Source: CBDIHP01 sp965279195 (lineage in GTDB: Bacteria > Planctomycetota > Planctomycetia > Isosphaerales > Isosphaeraceae). From it: a stretch of DNA of 64,000 nt. The notes under the pieces were generated by a model that was not told the DNA's origin, searched no databases, and saw only the letters and a list, made by a program, of their open reading frames with translations. The stretch lies in contig CBDIHP010000023.1 of the NCBI GenBank assembly GCA_965279195.1, positions 1 to 64,000 on the forward strand, given 5' to 3'. Made by a program: the position numbers and the translations under genes. Positions 39,709 to 48,462 of the stretch are shown piece by piece; positions within the stretch are counted from its first letter, which is position 1, and each line of letters starts with the position of its first letter.

Positions 39709-39858
39709 GACGTTTCTTGCCTCGGTCGGGGTTATTCGTCCTGAGTCGCCCGTTCCGTCGGCGTCCTCCTGGGCCACCGGGTGATTCGCAAGTCGCGGGG
39801 AGCCGGCCACTTCGGGCGGCTCGACCCGGGCGAGTCCCGGGGGCGGTTCCCTTCGTCT

Positions 39859-40449
39859 CTAGAGTCCTTCGACGCCTTCGAGCGCCGATTGCAGTTTGTT
39901 CCGGGCGTAATAGAGGCGGCTCATGACGGTCCCGATGGGGACCTCCTGGATCTCGGCGATTTCCTTGTAACTCAGCCCGACCTCGGCGAACAGCAGGAAC
40001 GTCTCGCGGGGTTCTCGGCTGAGTTTCTCCAGGGCCCTGTCCAGCAGCCCTTTGAGGTCGGTCCGGCGGAGGTCGAGCGAGGGGTCGTGGTCGACCGAGG
40101 GCTCGGCGTCGTCGGCGTTCGGGTCGTCGGGGGGCTGGTGGATCGACACGGTGGGGCGTCGTTTCCGCTTGCGGCCGGCGTCCCGGGTGGCGTTGGTGAC
40201 GATCCGGAAGAACCAGGTCCGGAACCCGCTGCGGCCTTCGAATTCGCCGATGCGGGTGATGACCTTGATCATGGCCTCCTGGAGGGCGTCGAGGGCGTCT
40301 TGCTCGTTGCCGAGGTACCGGTGTGCGAGGCGGTACGCGTCCCGCTCGTGTCGACGGCAGAGGTCCGCGAGCGCCGAGCGGTCGCCGGCCCTCGCCTGGT
40401 CCACCAGTGCCTCGTCGGTCGGCATCACGCCGGTCGTCGCCTCGAGCAT
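39859..40449 (-). CDS. ECF RNA polymerase sigma factor
   Basis: A 196-residue sigma-70 family protein. Region 2: SALADLCRRHERDAYRLAHR, then YLGNEQDALDALQEAMIKVI. Region 4: LSREPRETFLLFAEVGLSYK, EIAEIQEVPIGTVMSRLYYA and RNKL with its helix-turn-helix. It has a normal RpoE-like length and no C-terminal fusion. An anti-sigma factor and a secreted protein follow on the same strand, forming a complete envelope-signal module. The target promoter cannot be deduced from one site. Confidence 0.95.
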   Translation of the reverse strand: MLEATTGVMPTDEALVDQARAGDRSALADLCRRHERDAYRLAHRYLGNEQDALDALQEAMIKVITRIGEFEGRSGFRTWFFRIVTNATRDAGRKRKRRPTVSIHQPPDDPNADDAEPSVDHDPSLDLRRTDLKGLLDRALEKLSREPRETFLLFAEVGLSYKEIAEIQEVPIGTVMSRLYYARNKLQSALEGVEGL

Positions 40450-40645
40450 GAGTTCACCTTACCATTGGACGCTCCCCATGCCCTCCGCATTCGATGGCCG
40501 TACCCGAATTTCCCCCGGACGTTCCCCGGGGGCGACAGAACGACGGAACGAAGCCAATCGCGTGCCCATCTGGTCGAGGTCTGGACCGATCCCGGTCGTC
40601 CGACCCGGCCGAAAGCGGGATTGGTGCCAAACCAGGGCCAGCCGG

Positions 40646-42073
40646 TCAGCCGACAGGCTTCGTGGCGTAATCTGCTCGATCGAAGCTCGCTCCCGAGGAC
40701 CCTCCGATTCGCTTGAAATCGCGCACTTCAGGAAGGACGCGTTCGGAATCCGGCCTCAACATCATCAACGCCTCATGAACGCCATGATTCTGCGTCTGGA
40801 TCGGCTTCTGCATCCACGCCCGCGCCAGAGCCTCGATGATAGCAGGCTGGGCCTTTGTCCCCCGCGCCAGGTGGGCCATCGCCAACGCCAGCATGTTCCG
40901 CTCGGGCGCGCCAGCGGGGCATTCCTCGAACCGTTTCAGGATCTCCGGGACCGCCGGCGCGGCCAGTTGAGGGCCGAGATAGGCCAAAGCCTCGGCCGCG
41001 TCGCGGGCCGTCATCCGGCGCCGGCTCGTGTTGAGGATCTCCCGAAGGACCTCGACGACATCCGGGGCCGGGTCGTCTTCCGGGGTGATCGCGACCAGCG
41101 AGTGCATGCCGGAACCGAGGGGATCCGACTGGACGTTCCCGTCCGGACTGGCGCCCTGATTCGACCTGGCGAGTTCCGCCCGCAGCAATCGGATCAGTGC
41201 GGGGCGGGCGGCCTTCGCCTCGACGCCGAGCAGCCAGAGGCCCCGCGTCGCCGCGTACCGGAGCCTCAGGTCGGGGTGATCCAGCATCTCGACCAGCAGC
41301 GGCACGTGCCGGGGCCTGTAGGAAGGCGGTTCGATTTCCCGCTCGGCGGGATTGGGGGCCGGCCTGGCACCGATGGAGGTGACCGGGACCACTTTCTGTC
41401 TCGCCTCGGATTCCGGCCGGCCGAGTTGCTGGAGGATCGCCTCCTTGACGGCCGGGGTCTCGCTTGCGAACGTCCGGATCGCGATGGGCAGCAGCTCATC
41501 CAGGCCGGAGTCGTATGCCGGGATCGCCCGCAGGCCGACGAGCCGGATCGCTTCGTTCGGGTCAACGAGCATCGCCCGGACCGCGGGCGGGATCGGCGAC
41601 TTCTCGTCCTCCACGCCGCAGGAGATGAACGCCCCGAGAGCCACCTGGCGGATGGCCACGTCCGGGTCGGAGAGCACGGCTTCGAGGGCGCGACGGACCT
41701 CGTCGCGATGCGACAGGATGGCAGCGTCCTTCCCCTCCGAGCCGCGGCCCCCCAGTTGGAGGTTGTTGAAAAGCGTGCCGAGGCCCATCGCCGACTCTTC
41801 CCGGACGGCGACGCTGGGGTCCTTGAGCCCTTCGAGCAGCAGGGGGATGGCGAAGTCCGCGTCGACCCAGTTCTCGACCGTTTGTGGCAGCTTCCGGAAC
41901 GCCACAATCCGATCCTCCGGGTCCCCCGACCGGATCGCCTTCGCCAGCACCCGGACCGGCGAGTTGAAGTACCACGTCCGGAACGCATACCCGATGACGG
42001 CGATCGCCACCACCCCGACGAGCACCCGGATCGCCAGCTCACGTCGGCTCGAAGACGCCACGGACTCGCTCAT
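40646..42073 (-). CDS. HEAT-repeat membrane protein, paralog 1
   Basis: A 475-residue protein with one N-terminal membrane helix (ELAIRVLVGVVAIAVIGYAF) and then HEAT-like helical repeats (VRVLAKAIRSGDPEDRIVAF, VAVREESAMGLGTLF, LRLRYAATRGLWLLGVEAKA). The tail is SERVLPEVRDF. AAAGGAGG lies ten bases before the ATG. A second protein of the same layout follows upstream on the same strand. HEAT repeats usually give protein-binding scaffolds; the partner is unknown. Both genes share a duplicated promoter-like leader. Confidence 0.85.
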   Translation of the reverse strand: MSESVASSSRRELAIRVLVGVVAIAVIGYAFRTWYFNSPVRVLAKAIRSGDPEDRIVAFRKLPQTVENWVDADFAIPLLLEGLKDPSVAVREESAMGLGTLFNNLQLGGRGSEGKDAAILSHRDEVRRALEAVLSDPDVAIRQVALGAFISCGVEDEKSPIPPAVRAMLVDPNEAIRLVGLRAIPAYDSGLDELLPIAIRTFASETPAVKEAILQQLGRPESEARQKVVPVTSIGARPAPNPAEREIEPPSYRPRHVPLLVEMLDHPDLRLRYAATRGLWLLGVEAKAARPALIRLLRAELARSNQGASPDGNVQSDPLGSGMHSLVAITPEDDPAPDVVEVLREILNTSRRRMTARDAAEALAYLGPQLAAPAVPEILKRFEECPAGAPERNMLALAMAHLARGTKAQPAIIEALARAWMQKPIQTQNHGVHEALMMLRPDSERVLPEVRDFKRIGGSSGASFDRADYATKPVG

Positions 42074-42099
42074 CGGCAGGACCTCCTTTGGTCCCTCCC

Positions 42100-42128
42100 A
42101 TTGTCAGGCGGGACACCGCCCACCGCAA
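42100..42128 (-). promoter_or_regulatory. Duplicated promoter-like leader, copy 1
   Basis: On the minus strand TTGCGG (42128-42123), a 17-base spacer and GACAAT (42105-42100) precede the HEAT gene. The same hexamers, spacing and surrounding bases occur at 43603-43575 before the paralog, so the control region was duplicated with the gene or is under selection. Confidence 0.5.
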
Positions 42129-42221
42129 CATGCGCATTCCTGGGAACGCTCTGTCCTTCCAAGGGTGCCCGAGGGTTTCCGTACCCGGAAGCCCCGGCCT
42201 GGAATGCCGAGGGGTGGAGAT

Positions 42222-43553
42222 TCATCGGGGGCTGACGGGGCGCCGGAAGTCTGCCAGGGGTCTCGCCGTGGGAGCCGGGGGGAGCTGGCGGACCTCCGGC
42301 AGGAGCTTCTCCGAATCGGGCCGAAGTTCGATCAGGGCGTCGTCGATGTCGCTCCATCGATCCGAGCGGGGTGTGGCCTTCCACGCCCGGATGAGGGCGG
42401 CCAGGACCTCGGGCTGGGCGTCCGTCCCTCGGGCCAGATGGGCGAGGGATCGGGCCACCTGCTGCCGGTCGTGGGTCCTGGGCGGGAGCGAATCGAAGAT
42501 CCTGAGGAGGTCGGGAATCGCCGCGCGGGCGGGCGGGCCGAGGACCGCGAGCCAGTAGGCGAGATCGGGTTGCAGCCTCGCGAACCGGGGCATGGCCAGG
42601 AATTCGCGGAGGAGCCGGACGACCTCGTCGGCAGGCTGGCCCTCGGGCGTGACGTCGACCAGCGCGGTGATCGCCACCCCGAGAGAATTGGACCACGGGG
42701 CGGCGGACGGGTCGAGGATCTCCTGGGGCCGGTCTCGCTCGCGTCGGATGTAGGCGATGAGCGCCGGGATCGCCGACCGCCCTTCGGCCCCGGCGCGGGC
42801 CAATCCCCTGATCCCCATGAGACGGACCGATTCCTCCGGGCTCTCCAGCAGCTCCATGAGCATCGGCACATGATCGCGTCGAAACCTGGCCGAGGCGAAG
42901 ACCTGGTTGAACGCCCTCCTCGCCAGAGGGCCCTCGGCGAGGAACCGCTTCAGTCCGACCCTGAGCAGCGTCTCGGGCCCCTTGTCGTACGAGGCGAATC
43001 CCCGGATAGCGGCGCCGCGGACGCCCTCGCTGGGGTCGTCCACCAACGCGACCAGCGCGGGCGGCGGGACGTCCCGCCGGTCGGTCTGCATGCAGACGAG
43101 ATACGCCCCCACGGCCGTCTGCCGCACGAACCCCTCGGGATCTCCGAACGAACGCTCAAGAGCCTGGCCCACCTCATCCTGGCAGATGTCGAGCGCCGGC
43201 TTCCGCGATGGATTGCCTTTCTGATTCGGTGCCCGAGGACTGTAGATCAGCGCGAACGCCTGCGCGGCTTCCGCCCGGACTTCCATGACGGGATCCTTGA
43301 GCGCCTCGATCAGGACCGGCACGGCGATCTGGACATCGATGGGCGTCTCGACGACCTGGGCCATCTCGTGGATGGCCGTCGCCCGCTGCTCCGGGTCGCC
43401 CCGGCGGATCGTCCGCGCCAGCGGTCGGACCGGCGAGGCGTAGTACCAGGCCCCGACCGCCAGGACGATCCCCCCCAGCGCGACGAACCCGGCGAGCACG
43501 CGGAGCGTCTTCGACTTCCCACTCGAAGAAACCGGCGACGCCATCTCGGTCAT
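42222..43553 (-). CDS. HEAT-repeat membrane protein, paralog 2
   Basis: A 443-residue protein with one membrane helix (TLRVLAGFVALGGIVLAVGA) and HEAT-like repeats, parallel to the neighbour: YYASPVRPLARTIRRGDPEQ here matches YFNSPVRVLAKAIRSGDPED there, and the end SEKLLPEVRQL matches SERVLPEVRDF. The ATG at 43553 has AAGGAG eight bases upstream; the longer reading crosses the promoter-like leader. The pair arose by tandem duplication. Confidence 0.85.
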   Translation of the reverse strand: MTEMASPVSSSGKSKTLRVLAGFVALGGIVLAVGAWYYASPVRPLARTIRRGDPEQRATAIHEMAQVVETPIDVQIAVPVLIEALKDPVMEVRAEAAQAFALIYSPRAPNQKGNPSRKPALDICQDEVGQALERSFGDPEGFVRQTAVGAYLVCMQTDRRDVPPPALVALVDDPSEGVRGAAIRGFASYDKGPETLLRVGLKRFLAEGPLARRAFNQVFASARFRRDHVPMLMELLESPEESVRLMGIRGLARAGAEGRSAIPALIAYIRRERDRPQEILDPSAAPWSNSLGVAITALVDVTPEGQPADEVVRLLREFLAMPRFARLQPDLAYWLAVLGPPARAAIPDLLRIFDSLPPRTHDRQQVARSLAHLARGTDAQPEVLAALIRAWKATPRSDRWSDIDDALIELRPDSEKLLPEVRQLPPAPTARPLADFRRPVSPR

Positions 43554-43574
43554 TCGGGGGGCTCCTTTCCGTCC

Positions 43575-43603
43575 ATTGTCGGGTCGGGCACCGCCCACCG
43601 CAA
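43575..43603 (-). promoter_or_regulatory. Duplicated promoter-like leader, copy 2
   Basis: Minus-strand TTGCGG (43603-43598), a 17-base spacer and GACAAT (43580-43575), with the same flanks as copy 1 (GGTGGGCGGTG in the spacer). It is 22 bases before the HEAT paralog 2 start. Confidence 0.5.
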
Positions 43604-43685
43604 CCTCCGCATCATCGACAACACCCTGGCATCCACCCGGAGGCCAGGCTCGACCTCCGCGCTGGGCGAGGGGGGGATGGGGCGG

Positions 43686-43691
43686 TACACT
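43686..43691 (+). promoter_or_regulatory. Shared CGGTACACT -10 element before fusA
   Basis: TACACT within GCGGTACACTAGG about 87 bases before the fusA ATG. It is identical in context to the -10 of the rpsL (22712) and rpsJ (62858) promoters. No good -35 hexamer stands 16-18 bases upstream, so this promoter may depend on an extended -10 or an activator. Confidence 0.45.
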
Positions 43692-43777
43692 AGGGGGATG
43701 GCTCGACCGGGCGGCGATTGCCCCGGGATCGAGGGCCGCCGACATGCGCCGACCCCCTTGAACGGATTGCGACGATC

Positions 43778-45877
43778 ATGGACAACCCTCCGCTAGAGCA
43801 GATCCGCAACATCGGGATCATCGCCCACATCGACGCCGGCAAGACCACCACGACCGAGCGGATCCTCTACTACACCGGCGAGATCCACCGGATGGGGGAT
43901 GTCGACAAGGGCAACACCACCACCGACTTCGACCCCGAGGAACGCGAGCGCGGGATCACCATCCGGGCGGCGGCCATCAGCTGCAAGTGGAAGGACGTGG
44001 CGATCAACATCATCGACACCCCCGGCCACGTCGACTTCACCGCCGAGGTCGAGCGTTCGCTCCGCGTGCTCGACGGCGCCGTCGTCGTGTTCTCGGCCGT
44101 CGAGGGCGTCGAGGCCCAGAGCGAGACCGTCTGGCGGCAGGCCGACAAGTACAGCGTCCCCCGGCTCTGCTTCATCAACAAGATGGACCGCATCGGGGCC
44201 GAGTTCGACCGCGTGTTCGGCGAGATCACCGAGCGGCTGCACAGCCACCCCATCCCCATCATGATCCCCATCGGCGCCGGCCCCGAGGGGACGATGGGCG
44301 AGTTCAAGGGGCTCATCGACCTCATCACGATGAAGGCGCTCTACTTCAAGAGCGAGGACTACGGCTCGACCTTCACCATCGAGGAGATCCCCGACGACCT
44401 CCGCCCCGAGGCCGACCTCTGGCGTGAGAAGATGCTCAACGCCATCGGCGACTTCGACGAGTCGTTCACCGAGCACTTCATGGCCTTCCTCGAAGGCGCC
44501 GAACTCCCCGAGGCCGAGATCCACGCCGGGCTCCGACGGGCCACGCTCACCGGCCGGGCCCAGCCGGTGCTCTGCGGCTCCTCCTTCAAGTACGTCGGCG
44601 TCCAGCGCCTGCTCGACGCCGTGTCGCAGTACCTCCCCAGCCCGCTGGACAAGCCGCCGGTCGTCGGCCATCACCCCAAGAAGGGGACCGAGCTGACCCG
44701 CAAGCCCGACCCCGACGAGCCGTTCTGCGGGCTCGTGTTCAAGATCACCAACGACGCCCACGGCGACCTCTCGTTCGTCCGGATCTACTCGGGCGTGCTC
44801 AAGTCGGGCACCCGCGTGTTCAACCCCGGGCGCGACAAGAAGGAGATCTGCTCGCGGCTCTATCACATCCGGGCCGACGACAAGGTGAAGATCGAGGAGT
44901 CCGAGGCGGGCGACATCGTCGGCGTGGTCGGCCTCAAGGACTCGATCACCGGCGACACCCTCTGCGACGCCTCGCACCCGATCCTGCTCGAACGGATCGA
45001 GTTCCCCGAGACCGTTATCAGCATGTCGATCGAGCCCGTCAGCTCGGCCGACAAGGGCAAGCTCGCCGACACCCTCAACGCCCTGGCCCGCGAGGACCCC
45101 ACCTTCTCCTACAAGTTCAACGAGGAGACCGGCCAGACGCTCATCTCGGGCATGGGCGAGCTCCACATGGAGATCCTCAAGAACAAGATGATCCGCGACT
45201 TCAAACTCAAGGTCCACGTCGGCCGCCCGCGCGTGAGCTACCGCGAGACGGTGAAGAAGCCGGTCAGGCACATCCAGGGGACCTGCATCCGCCAGACGGG
45301 CGGCTCGGGCCTCTACGCCAAGGTCACGATCGACCTGGAGCCCGAGACCCAGGCCAAGGGCGCGCCGGTGCTCCACTTCGTGAACAAGCTCAAGGGCGGG
45401 GTGATCCCCAACGAGTTCATCCCCGCGATCGAGGCCGGCCTGCGGGAAGAGGCCAAGTCCGGCGGCCGGACGGGCTTCCCGCTGGTGGACCTCAAGGTCA
45501 CCCTCACCGACGGCGACGTCCACGACACCGACTCCAACGAGCTGGCCTTCCGCTTCGCCGCCTCCGACGCCCTCCGCCGGGCCGTCCAGGAATCGGGCTC
45601 GGTCCTGCTCGAACCGATCATGAAGACCGAGGTCGTGACCCCCGAGGAATACCTCGGCGACGTCATGGCGGACCTGATGTCGCGGCGCTCCCAGATCGAC
45701 AAGATGTACGACCGCGGCAAGCTCCGCGTCGTCGAGGCCCGCGCGCCGCTGGAGAAGATGTTCGGCTACTCCACCGCCGTCCGCAGCCTGAGCCAGGGCC
45801 GCGCCAGCTACTCCATGGAACCCCTCGAATACGCCGCCGCCCCCGACGAGCTGCTCGAAAGCCTCGCGGGCGGCTGA
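43778..45877 (+). CDS. fusA: Elongation factor G
   Basis: A 699-residue full-length EF-G starting MDNPPLEQIRNIGIIAHIDA. The GTPase motifs are complete: AHIDAGKTTT (16-25), RGITI (58-62), DTPGH (80-84) and NKMD (134-137). Domain IV and V motifs (GSGLYAKVTIDLEP, VVEARAPLEKMFGYSTAVRS, then LSQGRASYSM) are present. It translocates tRNA and mRNA on the ribosome. Several planctomycetes carry more than one EF-G, and the divergent GSGLYAKV loop (usually GSGQYGHV) does not decide which type this is. It stands alone, 20 kb from rpsG. Confidence 0.95.
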   Translation: MDNPPLEQIRNIGIIAHIDAGKTTTTERILYYTGEIHRMGDVDKGNTTTDFDPEERERGITIRAAAISCKWKDVAINIIDTPGHVDFTAEVERSLRVLDGAVVVFSAVEGVEAQSETVWRQADKYSVPRLCFINKMDRIGAEFDRVFGEITERLHSHPIPIMIPIGAGPEGTMGEFKGLIDLITMKALYFKSEDYGSTFTIEEIPDDLRPEADLWREKMLNAIGDFDESFTEHFMAFLEGAELPEAEIHAGLRRATLTGRAQPVLCGSSFKYVGVQRLLDAVSQYLPSPLDKPPVVGHHPKKGTELTRKPDPDEPFCGLVFKITNDAHGDLSFVRIYSGVLKSGTRVFNPGRDKKEICSRLYHIRADDKVKIEESEAGDIVGVVGLKDSITGDTLCDASHPILLERIEFPETVISMSIEPVSSADKGKLADTLNALAREDPTFSYKFNEETGQTLISGMGELHMEILKNKMIRDFKLKVHVGRPRVSYRETVKKPVRHIQGTCIRQTGGSGLYAKVTIDLEPETQAKGAPVLHFVNKLKGGVIPNEFIPAIEAGLREEAKSGGRTGFPLVDLKVTLTDGDVHDTDSNELAFRFAASDALRRAVQESGSVLLEPIMKTEVVTPEEYLGDVMADLMSRRSQIDKMYDRGKLRVVEARAPLEKMFGYSTAVRSLSQGRASYSMEPLEYAAAPDELLESLAGG

Positions 45878-45930
45878 CGACCGCACCGACAATCGCCGGG
45901 CGAGCGTCGGAAGCGCCGGGCGAGCGTCGC

Positions 45931-46007
45931 AAGCGCTGGGCGAGGGTCTCCAGACCCCGCCCCAAGCGCCATCGGAGGAGACCACCGAGCCGGGTCTCTA
46001 GACCCTT
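45931..46007. repeat. Family B element, left arm of a split copy
   Basis: GCTGGGCGAGGGTCTCCAGA... plus an inner hairpin CGGGTCTCTAGACCC. Both match the left half of a family B element, with an A variant (GCGAGGG) found also in the right arm at 46902-46977. The two arms flank the gene at 46108-46864. Just before it, CGCCGGGCGAGCGTCG is repeated about three times. Confidence 0.8.
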
Positions 46008-46107
46008 TCCTGGATACCATCGCGATCGGCGTCCCGCCGGGACTCCCTGCGGAAGACCCCCAACGCGAGGGATCCAAGCCTCCCCCAAGTCTCAAAGGGT
46101 TCGGATC

Positions 46108-46864
46108 ATGGCCAGCGTTTGGATGATGTCGTTCGATTGGACCGGGCTCGACCGGTACCTGACGCGACCTGCATCCGAACTGGCTCGGGAACTTGCCGCG
46201 CAGTTTCGCAAGGACGGTGTGGACTTCCGCAACGGCGACGATCCCCTCCCGCCGGACGAGGCCGGGCTCACGGCGTTCATTCAGGGCTTGCTCGACGCGG
46301 ACGACTGGTATGCGGGCAAATCCCCCCGAGATTCGAGAGCGATCGACGAGTTCGTCAATTTCCTCTTCAACCGACAAAAACCGTTCAGGCCGCTGAAATT
46401 GAAGCCATTGAGCGATGGAGTGATGGCCGAGGTACTCTGCCTCGCATGCGGAAACGGCCGACTCGACGAGGATCGGAACATGGCCCGGCAGCGTGATTTC
46501 TACATCAAATCCTGCGAACCGCCTGACACATCCTCGGAACTGCTCGCGCTGGGATCACGGCCGTTCCGCCATCCCTCCTGGGATCGCAAGGCATTCGACG
46601 AGTTGTGGAAACGCGTCAACCCTTTCCTCGATGGCCGGGATGCGGTCCACATCCCGAACTATAGCGTCCATTCACCCGAGCAGGTCGTGCGCCTCCATCA
46701 GGAGATCGAGGAGGTCGGCGACGCGTGTGCGGAGCACGCTGCGACGGATCCGAACCAAACGTGTTCAAGCCGGAGCCATGACGAATTTCGAGGACGATCT
46801 CGTCCGCCCGATCGCCAAGGCGTCGGCCGAGGGCCTCGCCGTTTATGCCGCCTGGGATTATTGA
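46108..46864 (+). pseudogene. Unknown gene inside a split palindromic element, frameshifted
   Basis: The ATG at 46108 has AAAGGGT seven bases upstream. The first frame gives about 205 protein-like residues (MASVWMMSFDWTGLDRYLTR, GLTAFIQGLLDADDWYAG, PFLDGRDAVHIPNYSVH). Past about 46720 it becomes noise and runs into a palindromic element. A +1 frame instead ends QAGAMTNFEDDLVRPIAKAS, AEGLAVYAAWDY and a stop at 46864, a natural C-terminus. One extra base between 46720 and 46780 explains both. I know no family. The gene is enclosed by the two arms of a family B element. Confidence 0.6.
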
Positions 46865-46901
46865 GTCCGCAACAATCCAGCGAGGAGTTCATTCGCCCGT
46901 G

Positions 46902-46977
46902 GACCGGTCTGGAGACCGGTTTTCGCGGTACGGTGCGGCGACGGTCGGGGCGGGGTCGGGAGACCCTCGCCCAGCGC
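46902..46977. repeat. Family B element, right arm of a split copy
   Basis: The inner hairpin ACCGGTCTGGAGACCGGT and outer arm GGGGTCGGGAGACCCTCGCC followed by CAGC. It is the reverse complement of the left arm at 45931, including its private A variant, so the two are arms of one element now about 890 bases apart. Confidence 0.8.
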
Positions 46978-46998
46978 GTTTGTCATGATCGAAGGCGT

Positions 46999-47160
46999 GG
47001 AGTGCGGAAGCTTGCTTCCGCTCGGTTCTCGCGGAGCTTGCTCCGCGTGCCGGTCTCGCCAGCGGTCGGCTCTCGGTTGGATCAAGCGTTATCGATCGGT
47101 CAATCGCCGCGGGGAGCTAAGCTCCCCTACCTGAGGAGCGGAAGCAAGCTTCCGCACTCC
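46999..47160. repeat. Family A palindromic element, copy 3
   Basis: A 162-bp element with outer arms GGAGTGCGGAAGCTTGCTTC... (46999-47021) and its complement (47138-47160) and inner hairpins CGCGGAGCTTGCTCCGCG and GGGGAGCTAAGCTCCCC. It corresponds to copy 2 in reverse orientation and lies between convergent genes. Confidence 0.9.
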
Positions 47161-47182
47161 GGGTGGTGCCTCATATTCACGA

Positions 47183-48249
47183 TTAACCGATGATCACCCG
47201 CACCGGCCCGTCTTCGGCAGGCTGGTCGAGCGAGATGGGGCGGTTCAGGAACGCCTGGATCGTTTCGATGTTGGTCCGCAGGTGGTCGGTCACGTCGCTG
47301 ACGGTGTAGACGCTCCGGCCTTCGGCGAGGGACAGGGGGAGGAGGAGCTGGTCGGCGGAGTGCGGGTCCACGACGGCGCCGGGGACGACGTGGTGGGCCC
47401 ACCACTCGTCGACGGCCTCGTCGGCGACGGTCTCGGCGGACTTGCCGCGCTCGCCCAGGCCGACGAACGTCACGGGGGCGCCGTGCTCGTATTCGGCGCA
47501 GAGGGTCAACGCCGCGCCGGGGGAGATGCCCCGGTAGATGACGACCTTCGACTCGGGCTCGATGTCCAGGTCCATGTCGGCCAGGCGCTCGCGGGCCCGG
47601 ACGATCATTCGGTCGGCGATGGAACTGGTCAGTTGGGAGACGCCGCCTTCGAGGGTGATTCGCTTCAGGGCTCCCCGATCCGTCGCGACCAGGGCGCGCG
47701 GGGTTCCGGGCTCGATCCAGGCGTCGAGCTTGCCGCCGCCGCGCGGGTAGAAGCCGGCCTCGGGGCATGCCCAGGGCCATGGCCAGGCCCATCTCCGAGA
47801 GGTGGGCCTTCCAGGTGCGGTCGAGGAACGGGAACGACGGGCGCGCGGAAGTTGAACGTCCCGCCGACGAGCGTCAGCCGCACGGGTTTGCCCGCCCGCA
47901 GGGCCAGCGGCAGGTAGAGCGTGTGCAGCACGAGCGCGGTCGAGCCGGCGGTGCCGATGTCGATGCTCAGGTCGTCGAGGACCAGTTCCTTCGGCCGGAA
48001 GGTCAGGTCGCGCGACCCGACCGAGGCCCCGACGACCTCCGCCTGGCCCACTTTCGCCGCCGCCATCACCGCGTTGAGGTGCTGGGGGCGCAGGCCGGGC
48101 TGCTCGCGGTTGGCCCGGATCTTGACGATCCGGAACGGCCGTCCGGTCAGGAGCGAGAGGGTCAGGGCGGACCGGAGGATCTGGCCGCCCCCCTCGCCGC
48201 TGGAACCATCGAGGGTGATCAGACGATCGGGGCTGCTAGGACTCGACAC
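47183..48249 (-). pseudogene. rtcA: RNA 3'-terminal phosphate cyclase, two frameshifts
   Basis: Three consecutive frames together make a near-complete RtcA: ITLDGSSGEGGGQILRSALT, ANREQPGLRPQHLNAVMAAA and VRLTLVGGTFNFRAP in frame one; FPFLDRTWKAHLSEMGLAMA in frame two; PEAGFYPRGGGKLDAWIEPG, RMIVRARERLADMDL and VVDPHSADQLLLPLSLAEG (the catalytic-histidine HxxDQLL motif) in frame three. One extra base near 47835-47843 (RAPSFPFLD would result without it) and one in the G run 47762-47765 explain both shifts. RtcA makes 2',3'-cyclic phosphate RNA ends. The start is placed at a GTG; no rtcB lies nearby. Decay or sequencing error are both possible. Confidence 0.8.
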
Positions 48250-48462
48250 GACGCGGAGGCTCCCGCGGGGGGATCCGACCAGGCGGTGGGGGGCCGCTCC
48301 CCCCGACTTCATGACGCCCGTGGGCGATCCAACGCTTCGACACCAGGCCCGACGCGCGGTTCGCGTCCGGGACGACCCAAGGGCTGCGAATCCATCGCGG
48401 GGCCTCCTCCTTGAGACGAGAGGCCCGGGCGTCCACCTTCGTGCACGTCCCGGGCCGGCCGA

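Noticed and set aside
46865..47193. C-terminal extension of the gene at 46108
   Set aside because: It translates a family A element; the +1 frame ends naturally at 46864.
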